Part shown: in pieces, positions 25,366 through 33,363 of the stretch | Position numbering within the stretch: the first letter of the stretch is position 1 | Layout: every line of letters begins with the position of its first letter | NCBI RefSeq assembly: GCF_042652185.1 | Contig: NZ_JBHSIX010000005.1 | Length of the DNA stretch: 64,000 bases | Origin: Actinacidiphila fildesensis | Lineage (GTDB): Bacteria; Actinomycetota; Actinomycetes; Streptomycetales; Streptomycetaceae | Strand: one strand, 5' to 3' | Notes under the pieces: model-generated | The model's input: the letters and a program-made list of their open reading frames with translations, nothing else | What the model was told of the DNA's origin: nothing | Databases searched by the model: none | Position numbers and translations under genes: made by a program

Positions 25366-25387
25366 GGGCCCGTCGGGTGACGGGCCC
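25366..25387 (-). terminator. Terminator after gentisate 1,2-dioxygenase
   Basis: GGGCCCGTC (25366-25374) and GACGGGCCC (25379-25387) form a perfect 9-bp stem with a 4-nt loop, 24 nt past the stop codon of the dioxygenase gene. Confidence 0.6.
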
Positions 25388-25411
25388 GACAAGCGACGGG
25401 TCGGTGCTCGC

Positions 25412-26524
25412 CTAGGCGACGGGCTGGTGCCCGTCGTTCGCGGTGTACGCCTCTTCACGGAAGAAGCCGAGCGAGCGCATCACCGGGAAGTCGTTGAACG
25501 AGAACAGGCAGGCGTCCTCGGACCGGTCGAGGTTCTCGTGCTCGTGCCAGGCCCAGGACGGCACGCAGAAGATGTCGCCCTGCTTCCACGCGAACCGCTG
25601 CCCGGCGATCACCGAGACACCGTGGCCCTTGGCGGCCGTGTAGATGACGGATCCGGTGTGCCGGTGGGCGCGGGTCGCCTGGCCGGGGCGCAGCAGCTGC
25701 ATATGGGCGCTCATCGTGGGCATCACGGATCCGCCGGTGAGCGGGTTGGTGTACTCCATGATCACGCCGTCGTACGGGGAGCCGTCCGTGGTTTTCGCCA
25801 GGTCGCGCAGCGCCGCGTAGGTCGGCTCCCAGGGATAGGCCAGCAGCGGAGAGTACGGCCTCGTCCACTTCTCCACGCCGTACGGCAGGAGGTTGCCGCC
25901 GTAGGTGAGAACGGAGGAGTTGATCACCTTTCCGGGCGTCTGGTAGAGGTCGGGGTGGACCTCGTAGAAGCCTGCGTCCAGGGAGTTGACCAGGGGGATG
26001 TCCAGGCCGTCCTGCCAGATGACGGGGGCGTCGTCGGAGTCGTTGCCGTGCTCGTGCCAGGTGCCGTTGGGGGTGATGGCGAAGTCGCGGGCGCCGACCT
26101 TCAGCTTCTGCCCGTCCACGATCGTCCAGGCACCGGTGCCCTCCTGGACGAAGCGCAGTGCGGCGGCCTGGTGCCGGTGGGCGGTCATCGCCTCGCCGGG
26201 GCCCATGATCTGCAGTCCGGTGTAGAGCAGTCCCGCGGCGGCGCTGACGTCCTTGCGGCCGGGGTTGACGAGCATGACGACCCGCCTGCCGGCGTCGTCG
26301 GCCTTGACGAGGTCGAGCGCCTTGTGGACCAGCGGCCGCAGTTCCTCGTAACGCCACAGGACGGGCACGGACTTCGGCTGCGGGAACCAGGGTTCGATCT
26401 CGTTGGCGACGGTCCACAGGGCGCCGGCCTCGAGGCCGGCGAGCTCGCCGTAGTACGCCGTCAGCTCGGGGGTGTCGGACACGCGGGCGCGTCCCAGCAT
26501 GGTGTCGTCGTTCTCGGCGGTCAT
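25412..26524 (-). CDS. sdgD: Gentisate 1,2-dioxygenase
   Basis: A 370-residue bicupin Fe(II) ring-cleavage dioxygenase. The N-terminal cupin carries the His ligands in TAHRHQAAALRFVQEG and the later HEHG. The C-terminal cupin repeats the pattern (RAHRHTGSVIYTAAKG, WHEHEN). It opens gentisate to maleylpyruvate. Its ATG overlaps the stop of the nitrilase gene (ATGA), with AAGGAGGAGAT upstream. Symbol by analogy to the sdg salicylate genes of Streptomyces sp. WA46. Confidence 0.92.
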   Translation of the reverse strand: MTAENDDTMLGRARVSDTPELTAYYGELAGLEAGALWTVANEIEPWFPQPKSVPVLWRYEELRPLVHKALDLVKADDAGRRVVMLVNPGRKDVSAAAGLLYTGLQIMGPGEAMTAHRHQAAALRFVQEGTGAWTIVDGQKLKVGARDFAITPNGTWHEHGNDSDDAPVIWQDGLDIPLVNSLDAGFYEVHPDLYQTPGKVINSSVLTYGGNLLPYGVEKWTRPYSPLLAYPWEPTYAALRDLAKTTDGSPYDGVIMEYTNPLTGGSVMPTMSAHMQLLRPGQATRAHRHTGSVIYTAAKGHGVSVIAGQRFAWKQGDIFCVPSWAWHEHENLDRSEDACLFSFNDFPVMRSLGFFREEAYTANDGHQPVA

Positions 26525-27573
26525 ATCTCCTCCTTGAGGTCCTTGAGGCCGTTGCGGTCCTGCAGTTCGGTGCTGTCCTTGGCGTCCGGGGCGGGAGCCG
26601 CCGGCGCGGGGTCGGTCGCGAAGGTCACCGGTTGGCGTGGACGGTTGTCGACGTGGAGCTGGAAGACGTCGAAGCGGTTGTAGTGGCCGGTGATGTCGTG
26701 CATCTGCTTGGGCTGGATGCACTTGCCGAGGTCGATCTCGGCGTAGACGATGCCCTCGTCGTCGATCAGCGGCTCGGTGACCGGGCGTCCGTCCGGGCCG
26801 AAGATCCCGGACAGCGCGCTGCGGGGGCGGGCGAGCATCCGGCGCACCTCCTGGTCGTCGCCGGCGATGGTGTCCACGATCTCCGGGGAGATCGTGGAGC
26901 AGGCCACGACGGAGAAGACCTTGCCCTCGAAGGAGTGCGCGGCGGTGCGGACCGCGATGGCGTCCGCCATGTCGTAGTCCTCGGGGGCCACCGGCAGGGC
27001 GATGTAGCTGGAGGCGTGGACGAGTTCGCCCTGCGCCAGCAGCGTGAAGCGGGCCAGCGTGTTGGTGTTCTCGCCGCAGGCCAGGACGCCGAGCGGGCCG
27101 ATCGGGGTCCGGTGCACCTGCAGGGAGCTGCCGTCGCCGCCGGTCCAGGTCAGCTTCTCTGCCCACGTCGGCACCAATTTGCGGTGCACGCCCAGCAGTT
27201 CGCCCTCGGTACCGATCGTCAGCATCGTGTTGTAGAGGACGCCGAGGCTGTGCGCGCCGCGCTCGTTGACGCCGATGACGAGGACGACGCCGTACTGGCG
27301 GGCGGCGGCGCGCAGCGCGTCCACCTCCGGTCCCGGGATGTCGACCGACGAGCGGTAGAGGCGCTCGAACCACGGGGAGCCCTGGACCGGGTTCATCGTC
27401 CAGTTCCAGTACGGGTATCCGGGGATGAAGACCTCGGGGAAGACGATCAGCGAGGCGCCGTTGCCGGCCGCCTCCCCGATGAGGGCGATCGCTTTGTCGA
27501 CGGTCGCACCGGCGTCCAGGTACACCGGTGACGCCTGGACCGCGGCGGCGGTGAAGCGGGGCAGGTTCAGCAT
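26521..27573 (-). CDS. Nitrilase (carbon-nitrogen hydrolase)
   Basis: A 350-residue enzyme with the catalytic triad of the superfamily: Glu47 (FPEVFIPG), Lys132 (HRKLVPT) and Cys166 (LACGENTN). Length and the CGENTN form suit true nitrilases, which convert a nitrile to acid plus ammonia. It is coupled by ATGA overlap to gentisate dioxygenase and follows salicylyl-CoA hydroxylase, so it probably feeds an aromatic nitrile (for example a hydroxybenzonitrile) into the pathway. Substrate is inference. The C-terminal 40 residues are a Pro/Ala/Lys/Asp-rich tail. Confidence 0.88.
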   Translation of the reverse strand: MLNLPRFTAAAVQASPVYLDAGATVDKAIALIGEAAGNGASLIVFPEVFIPGYPYWNWTMNPVQGSPWFERLYRSSVDIPGPEVDALRAAARQYGVVLVIGVNERGAHSLGVLYNTMLTIGTEGELLGVHRKLVPTWAEKLTWTGGDGSSLQVHRTPIGPLGVLACGENTNTLARFTLLAQGELVHASSYIALPVAPEDYDMADAIAVRTAAHSFEGKVFSVVACSTISPEIVDTIAGDDQEVRRMLARPRSALSGIFGPDGRPVTEPLIDDEGIVYAEIDLGKCIQPKQMHDITGHYNRFDVFQLHVDNRPRQPVTFATDPAPAAPAPDAKDSTELQDRNGLKDLKEEI

Positions 27574-27637
27574 CCAGTCCTCCTTGCTTCTGCGGTGGTG
27601 AGCGCGGTCAACGGCGCCCGGTCGGTGGTCGGCACGA

Positions 27638-30058
27638 TCAGCGGCCGCTCGTCGCGCCGGACAGGTCCGCGTCCGGCAGCCCGGCCGCCGGGTGCGGAAG
27701 CCAGCGCTGGTGCACGGGCACGGGCGGTTCGCGCAGCAGCTGGAGCCGGGGCGGCACCCGGTCGGTGCGGGCGCCGGGCGGCTTGCCGCTGCCCGCCTTC
27801 CACGAGTGCGGCCAGGTCGCTCCCGGCCCGGTGTAGTCCTGGGCCGCGGCGGCGTGCAGGGTCCACAGCGGGTCGTGGAGCTGGGCCCGGCCGACGGCGC
27901 ACAGGTCGGCGCGGCCCGCCAGGATGATCGAGTTGACGTCGTCGTAGGTGGAGATGGCGCCCACGGCGATGGTCGGGATCCCGGTGGCGTTGCGCACCAG
28001 GTCGGCGAACGGCGTCTGGTAGCTGCGCCCGTAGCGCGGCCGCTCATGGGCGACGACCTCACCGGTGGAGACGTCGAGCGCGTCCGCCCCGGCGTCCGCG
28101 AGGGCGCGGCAGATCTCCACCACGTCGGCTTCGCTGGTGCCGCCCTCGGCCCAGTCCGCCGCGGAGATCCGGATGACCAGTGCCTTCCCCGCCGGCCATA
28201 CGGCGCGCACCGCCCGCAGCACCTCCAGGGGGAAGCGCAGCCGTCCTTCCAGCGTGCCGCCGTAGGCGTCGGTGCGGAGGTTGGTCAGCGGGGAGAGGAA
28301 GCCGGACATCAGATGGCCGTGGCCGTACTGCAGCTCCAGGACGTCGAATCCGGCCCGGTGGGCGCGTTCCGCGGCGGCGGTGAAGTCCCGGGCGATCTCG
28401 TCCATGTCCGTGCGGGTGGCCTCGCGCGGCACCGGGTCCGCCTCGTTCCAGGGCAGGGCCGAGGCGGCGATGGTCGGCCAGCCGTCGTCGCCGAGCGGGC
28501 CGGAACTGCCGTCGGAGCGGGGCATGGTGGTCGCGGCGCGGCGTCCGGCGTGGGTGAGCTGGATGCCCAGGCAGGTGTCCGACTGCTGGTGGACGAAGTC
28601 GGTGATCCGCCGCCAGGCGGCCTCCTGCCCGTCGGTGTACAGCCCCGGGCAGCCGGGGGTGGCCCGCCCCTGCGGGCTGACGGCCGTCATCCCCGCGAAG
28701 ACCAGCGCCGAGCCGCCGAGCGCCCGGGTGCTCAGGTGCACGAGGTCGAAGTCCCCCGGCACACCGTCGCGTGCGGTGTACAGCGCCGTGGGCGGCACGA
28801 CCACCCGGTTGCGCAGGTGCAGGCCGCCGAGCCGGAACGGCCGGAACATCGGCGGCACGGACACCGCCGCCGGCCGCACCGCCGCGGTCAGCGGTTCCTC
28901 CGCCTCGGCGAGCCAGGAGTCGACCGCCGCGGTGAACTCCCCGTCCCGCACCCGGAGGTTGTCGTAGGTGACGCGGCGGCTGCGGGTGAGCAGGTTGAAC
29001 GCGAACTGGTGCGGGTCCTGGCCGGTGTACCGGCCGACGTTCTCGAACCACTCCAGGCTGGCCTGGGCCGCGCGCTGGGTGGATTCGACCACCGGCCGGC
29101 GCTCCGCCTCGTAGGCGCTCAGCGCCGCGGGAACGTCCGGGTGCTCCTGCAGACAGGCGGCGAGGGCGAGCGCGTCCTCCATCGCCAGCTTGGTGCCGGA
29201 GCCGATCGAGAAGTGCGCGGTGTGCGCCGCGTCCCCCAGCAGCACGACGTTGCCGTGCTGCCAGGACCGGTTGCGCACGGTCGTGAACCGCAGCCACTTG
29301 GAGTTGTTGGGTATGAGCCGGTGCCCGTCGAGGTGGTCCGCGAGGAGTTCCTCGCAGAGCCGGATGCTCTCCTCGTCGCTGGTGCCGGGCGGCAGGTCAC
29401 GGGCCGCGAACGTGTCGAAGCCCGCGCGCCGCCAGGCCGCCTCGTCGATCTCGACGATGAAGGTGCTGCGCTTCCCGTCGAAGGGATAGGCATGGACCTG
29501 CAGGGTGCCGAAGTCCGCCTCGGCGACGATGAAGGTGAACGCCTCGAAGACCCGGTCGGTGCCCAGCCACATGTAGCGGGACCCGCGCTCGTCGAGATCC
29601 GGCCCGAAGCGGTCGGCGAAGTGCTCCCGGGTCGCCGACCGCACCCCGTCGGAGGCCACCACGAGGTCGTACTCCGCGGCGAGTTCCGCCGCCGGCGGCG
29701 CCTGGGTGCTGTACCGGACGTCGACCCCCAGGGCGGCGCAGCGCTGCTGCAGGATCTGCAGCAGCCGCTTGCGTCCCAGGGCGGCGAAGCCGTGGCCGCC
29801 GGAGGTGAGGACCTGGCCGCCGTAACAGACGTCGATGTCGCTCCAGCGGGCGAACTCCTCCGACATGGCGGCGTAGACCTCGGGGTCGGCCTGCGCGATG
29901 CCGTCGAGCGTCTCGTCCGAGAACACGACCCCGAAGCCGAACGTGTCCTCAGCGGCGTTGCGCTCCCAGACGGTGACGTCCCATCGCGGTGAGAGCTGCT
30001 TGGCCAGGGCTGCGAAGTACAGCCCGCCGGGCCCTCCTCCGATGACTGCTACGCGCAC
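27638..30058 (-). CDS. sdgC: Salicylyl-CoA 5-hydroxylase (flavin monooxygenase fused to OYE-like domain)
   Basis: An 806-residue two-domain flavoenzyme. Residues 1-385 are an FAD monooxygenase with the dinucleotide motif GGGPGGLYFA and VLLGDAAHTAHFSIGSGTKLAMED. Residues 400-780 are an Old Yellow Enzyme-like flavin domain (MFRPFRLGGLHLRNRVVVPP, QLTHAGRRA). This arrangement is that of SdgC, which hydroxylates salicylyl-CoA to gentisyl-CoA. Translation starts at GTG 30058, 5 nt after GAGGAGGAC. A promoter with an overlapping palindrome lies just upstream, so the gene can be expressed separately from the ligase. Confidence 0.92.
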   Translation of the reverse strand: MRVAVIGGGPGGLYFAALAKQLSPRWDVTVWERNAAEDTFGFGVVFSDETLDGIAQADPEVYAAMSEEFARWSDIDVCYGGQVLTSGGHGFAALGRKRLLQILQQRCAALGVDVRYSTQAPPAAELAAEYDLVVASDGVRSATREHFADRFGPDLDERGSRYMWLGTDRVFEAFTFIVAEADFGTLQVHAYPFDGKRSTFIVEIDEAAWRRAGFDTFAARDLPPGTSDEESIRLCEELLADHLDGHRLIPNNSKWLRFTTVRNRSWQHGNVVLLGDAAHTAHFSIGSGTKLAMEDALALAACLQEHPDVPAALSAYEAERRPVVESTQRAAQASLEWFENVGRYTGQDPHQFAFNLLTRSRRVTYDNLRVRDGEFTAAVDSWLAEAEEPLTAAVRPAAVSVPPMFRPFRLGGLHLRNRVVVPPTALYTARDGVPGDFDLVHLSTRALGGSALVFAGMTAVSPQGRATPGCPGLYTDGQEAAWRRITDFVHQQSDTCLGIQLTHAGRRAATTMPRSDGSSGPLGDDGWPTIAASALPWNEADPVPREATRTDMDEIARDFTAAAERAHRAGFDVLELQYGHGHLMSGFLSPLTNLRTDAYGGTLEGRLRFPLEVLRAVRAVWPAGKALVIRISAADWAEGGTSEADVVEICRALADAGADALDVSTGEVVAHERPRYGRSYQTPFADLVRNATGIPTIAVGAISTYDDVNSIILAGRADLCAVGRAQLHDPLWTLHAAAAQDYTGPGATWPHSWKAGSGKPPGARTDRVPPRLQLLREPPVPVHQRWLPHPAAGLPDADLSGATSGR

Positions 30059-30076
30059 GGGTCCTCCTCGTGGTTC

Positions 30077-30114
30077 TGCGACATAAGATATGCCGCATTT
30101 TCTGCGATCGTCAA
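30077..30114 (-). promoter_or_regulatory. Predicted promoter and palindromic operator of the salicylyl-CoA hydroxylase gene
   Basis: Minus-strand TTGACG (30109-30114), 18 bp and TATCTT (30085-30090) form a good promoter 27 nt before the GTG. TGCGACATA (30077-30085) and TATGCCGCA (30089-30097) form a 9-bp inverted repeat with one mismatch that covers the -10 box, as expected for a repressor site. An 8-bp palindrome CAATATTG (30112-30119) overlaps the -35. Confidence 0.55.
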
Positions 30115-30167
30115 TATTGCAACATGGCGGGGCGGGACCGCGTGCGGTCCCGCCCGGCTCGCGCCGG

Positions 30168-32240
30168 TCAGGCGAACAGCTCGGGAGCCTGTGCGCCCGC
30201 CGTCGACAGCAGCCGGCGGACGTCGTCGGGCCAGGGCTCGGAGCCCTTGGCGCGCGCGGCGGAGTGGACGATCGTCATACGCCCGGTGGCGGCGACCCCG
30301 TCCCCGTCCGCCGCCCCGTCCTCGCTCTCACCGCGCACGGTGAAGGCGTAATGCAGCGAACTGGTGCCCACCTTGGTGATCCGCAGCTCGGTGCGGACGG
30401 CCTGCCCGAACCACAGCCGCTCCCGGTAGTCCGCCTCGAAGTGGACCCGGGGGATGCTGCCGAAGAGATGGCCGAGGCCGAGCCTGCGCAGCAGGACCGC
30501 TTCGGCCGCCTCGACCCAGCGCACCACCGTGGAGTGGTGGTAGTGCCCGGCCGCGTCCGTGTCCGGCCACTCGACCCGCCGTTCGACGGTCACGCTGGGC
30601 AGCGACGCCTCGCCGCCCGTCGCACCGTCCACCGCCATCCTGCGCAGTTCACCGCGGCGCAGCTTCCCGTTGCTGGTGCGCGGCAGCGCGGTGACGAACT
30701 CGATGGCGCGGGGGTACTTGTAGGGCGCGATGGTCCGCTTGACGTGGTCCTGCAGCGCCTTGACGGTGTCCGCGCCGGCCTCGACCCCGGCCCGCAGGAC
30801 GACATAGGCCGTGACGACCATGCCGCGCCTGCCGTCCGGGGCTCCCACCACACCGCACTCCTCGACGTCGGGATGGACGACGAGCGCCTTCTCCACCTCG
30901 GGACCCGCGATGTTGTAGCCGGACGAGACGATCATGTCGTCGCTGCGGGCCACGTACCAGAAGTAGCCGTCGGCGTCCCGGACGTAGGTGTCGCCGGTGA
31001 TGTTCCAGCCGTCCCTGACGTACTCCGACTGCCGTGGGTCCGACAGGTACCGGCAGCCGGTGGGGCCCTTGACGGCGAGCAGGCCCGGCTGCCCGTCGGG
31101 GACGGCCGCCCCCGTCTCGTCGACGACGGCCGCCCGGTAGCCCGGGACCGGCTTGCCCGTCGCGCCGGGGCGTATGTCGCCGTCGGCGGCGGAGATGAAC
31201 ACGTGCAGCATCTCGGTCGCACCGATGCCGTCGATGATGTGCAGTCCGGTGGTGGCGCGGAACTCCTCCCACACGCTCGCCGGCAGCGCCTCGCCGGCGG
31301 AGACGCACCGGCGGACGCCCGCCAGCCGGTCCGCGACACCGGCGGCCATGATCGCGCGATAGGCGGTGGGTGCGGTGAAGAGCACCGTGACACCGTGCTC
31401 GGCCACCAGGTCGGCGAGTTGGGTCGGTGTCGCCTGCTCGATCAGCAGGGTCGCCGCGCCGACGTGCAGCGGGAACACCACCAGCCCGCCCAGCCCGAAG
31501 GTGAACGCCAGCGGAGGCGTTCCGGTGAACACGTCGTCCTGCCGGGGCTGGAGGACATGCCGGGAGAACGTGTCGGCGTTGGCGAGCACGTCCCGGTGGA
31601 AGTGCATGGTCGCCTTGGGACGTCCCGTCGTGCCGGAGGTGAAGGCGATCAGCGCCACATCGTCCGCGGCGGTGTCGACGTTCACGAACGAGCCGCTCTT
31701 CGTCCCGCTGCGGGCCGCCAGGTCGTCCGGTCCGGTGCCGCCGTAGGGGACGACGGTCAGGCCGGCGGCACCGGCCGCGTCGAGCTCTTCGAGATAGCGG
31801 TGATCGCACAGGGCGGCGACCGGGCGGCTGATGTCGTGCAGTTCGGCGAGTTCCGCGGCGCGCAGCAGCGGCATGGTGGTGACGGCGACGCCGCCGGCCT
31901 TCAGGACGCCGAACCAGGACGCGACCAGCCACGGATTGTTCGGGCCGCGCAGCAGCACACGGTTGCCGGGCTGGAGGCCGAGGTCCTCGGTGAGCACCTG
32001 CGCCACCTGGTTGGCGCGCCGCAGGAGGTCCCCGTACGTCCATCGCCCGGTCGGGGTGAGCAGGCACGGCCGGTCGGGACCCCAGCGGGCGACGGCGTCG
32101 TCGAGCAGCGACTGCGCGCAGTTGAGCCGGGTCGGATACGCCAACTCCGGTAGATCGAAGCTGAGTTCGGGCCACTGGGCGAACGGTGGCAGCCGGTCGC
32201 GACAGAAGGTATCGGCATGCGCGGACGGAGAGAGCTCCAT
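30168..32240 (-). CDS. Aryl-CoA ligase fused to a hotdog acyl-CoA thioesterase
   Basis: A 690-residue fusion. Residues 1-535 are a benzoate-CoA ligase-type adenylating enzyme (AFTSGTTGRPKA, GATEMLHVF, GWNITGDTY, and Lys in RTSNGKLRR). Residues 555-690 are a 4-hydroxybenzoyl-CoA thioesterase-like hotdog (EWPDTDAAGHYHHSTVVRW). It likely activates salicylate to salicylyl-CoA and releases gentisate from gentisyl-CoA after hydroxylation, so one polypeptide would start and end the CoA-bound stage. ATG at 32240 is preceded by GAGGTG. In the described sdg system activation uses separate SdgA and SdgB proteins, so this layout differs. Exact substrates are inferred. Confidence 0.85.
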   Translation of the reverse strand: MELSPSAHADTFCRDRLPPFAQWPELSFDLPELAYPTRLNCAQSLLDDAVARWGPDRPCLLTPTGRWTYGDLLRRANQVAQVLTEDLGLQPGNRVLLRGPNNPWLVASWFGVLKAGGVAVTTMPLLRAAELAELHDISRPVAALCDHRYLEELDAAGAAGLTVVPYGGTGPDDLAARSGTKSGSFVNVDTAADDVALIAFTSGTTGRPKATMHFHRDVLANADTFSRHVLQPRQDDVFTGTPPLAFTFGLGGLVVFPLHVGAATLLIEQATPTQLADLVAEHGVTVLFTAPTAYRAIMAAGVADRLAGVRRCVSAGEALPASVWEEFRATTGLHIIDGIGATEMLHVFISAADGDIRPGATGKPVPGYRAAVVDETGAAVPDGQPGLLAVKGPTGCRYLSDPRQSEYVRDGWNITGDTYVRDADGYFWYVARSDDMIVSSGYNIAGPEVEKALVVHPDVEECGVVGAPDGRRGMVVTAYVVLRAGVEAGADTVKALQDHVKRTIAPYKYPRAIEFVTALPRTSNGKLRRGELRRMAVDGATGGEASLPSVTVERRVEWPDTDAAGHYHHSTVVRWVEAAEAVLLRRLGLGHLFGSIPRVHFEADYRERLWFGQAVRTELRITKVGTSSLHYAFTVRGESEDGAADGDGVAATGRMTIVHSAARAKGSEPWPDDVRRLLSTAGAQAPELFA

Positions 32241-32280
32241 GGGGCGGCACCTCAATCTCGGGGCAGCGGGGAGAGTGGAG

Positions 32281-32340
32281 CCAGTATCTCGCCAAAATGA
32301 CGGCAGTCAATGATTCGCTATAAAGGTTCTCGTTAAGAAC
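32281..32340 (-). promoter_or_regulatory. Predicted promoter region of the CoA ligase-thioesterase gene
   Basis: Minus-strand TTGACT (32305-32310), 18 bp and TACTGG (32281-32286) form a plausible promoter 40 nt before the ATG. Just upstream lie TGATTCGC (from 32311), similar to the core of reported PaaX sites, and an inverted repeat GTTCT (32326-32330)/AGAAC (32336-32340). A PaaX gene is in the cluster. The match is short and unproven. Confidence 0.4.
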
Positions 32341-32418
32341 AGGTTTCGTCACGGAAAGTGACGGAAGCGGAGGTCCGCAACGGGCCGGGGCGGTCACCTG
32401 GCGCCGCCGGGACGCCCG

Positions 32419-32982
32419 TCAGCGCGCGACGGGCACCCGCACCCGGATGGTTTTCCCGGCACCACCGCCCGCACCCCTACCGCCGTACGGGAGGACCTCC
32501 ACCGAGCCGCACGCCTCGTCGACCAACAGGTTCACCATCAGCAGACCGCGCCCGCACTCCGCATCCGGATCGACGTCCGCCCCGGCCCGGGGCGGGCACG
32601 GGTCCCCGTCGCTCACGTCCAGCCACAGCTGACCGCCGCCGACGGCCGCGGTGACGCGCAGCTGCTCAGTGGCCGGCCCGGCGTGCTGCACGGAGTTGGC
32701 GGCCAGTTCGGTGACGGCCAGCAGGAGGGTGTCGATGACGTCGGCATGGATGTGCCAGTCCAGCAGGACACGGTGCAGCCGCCGGCGGATCCGCGGGACG
32801 GCCGCCACCTCGGGCGACAGCACCCAGTGGACGATCGCGCGGCCCGGAGGAGGCGGCGCGGACGGGCGGGACCGCGCCCGCCCGGCGCCGGCGGGCGCCG
32901 GCAGGACCGGCGGGGCCGACGACGTGGACGGCATCGGCGGGGTGGACGGAGCGGAGACGGTGAACGCGGTGACGGTGAGCAT
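32419..32982 (-). CDS. HATPase_c ATP-binding protein (anti-sigma factor-like)
   Basis: A 187-residue protein with a Pro/Ala-rich N-terminus and a histidine-kinase-like ATPase domain (about 60-187) of the RsbW/SpoIIAB type: N-box LLLAVTELAANSVQHAG, G1 LWLDVSDGDP and G2 GRGLLMVNLLVDEACG. Streptomycetes carry many such solo domains, which bind sigma factors or anti-anti-sigma proteins. Start taken at ATG 32982; a frame to 33045 adds unlikely sequence. A perfect 16-bp palindrome lies about 140 bp upstream. Confidence 0.82.
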   Translation of the reverse strand: MLTVTAFTVSAPSTPPMPSTSSAPPVLPAPAGAGRARSRPSAPPPPGRAIVHWVLSPEVAAVPRIRRRLHRVLLDWHIHADVIDTLLLAVTELAANSVQHAGPATEQLRVTAAVGGGQLWLDVSDGDPCPPRAGADVDPDAECGRGLLMVNLLVDEACGSVEVLPYGGRGAGGGAGKTIRVRVPVAR

Positions 32983-33363
32983 CGCGGGACTCCCGGGGCG
33001 GGACGGCGAGGCGAGGGGGGACGGACGCCTGTGTCGCTCGTGCAACCTCCGCCGGCTCCTGCGCCACCTCTCGGATCAACTGGACCGAAATTCTGGGGTC
33101 AGTGCCGGTACGGATCGTTGTTACACGTGTAACATGCTAGGCAGCCCTCCGCGCCAAGCGCAAGGCATTTCGGGCAAAAGTTGCCGAATGTCGGATTTCA
33201 CCGACGCCGTGAACCACCGCGCACTCCCGTGCGCCTCATAGACCTCGTGGACCTCGTGGACCTCCACTGACGTGCGCGGCCGTCCGCGGTGGTCTCCGCC
33301 GAGCACACGGCCCGTGCGCCGCCGCGGACACACGTCGATCGACCTGGATGGAAAGGGACCGGA
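32983..33363. other. 381-bp intergenic region
   Basis: It holds the palindrome at 33119-33134 and a short tandem repeat (GACCTCGTG twice at 33241-33258, then GACCTCC), which reads as a Leu/Val-rich stretch in several frames. No credible gene was seen. Confidence 0.5.
33119..33134. promoter_or_regulatory. Perfect 16-bp palindrome TGTTACACGTGTAACA
   Basis: A perfect two-fold symmetric site upstream of the anti-sigma-like ATPase gene. The core TTACACGTG recurs twice in the importer promoter region (22362-22419). Its symmetry and length suit a TetR- or GntR-type dimer. It is too compact (no loop) for a terminator. Confidence 0.6.

Noticed and set aside
33241..33266. GACCTCGTG repeats as a coding or regulatory element
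   Set aside because: Two copies of a 9-bp unit in a non-coding stretch; no gene or site depends on them.
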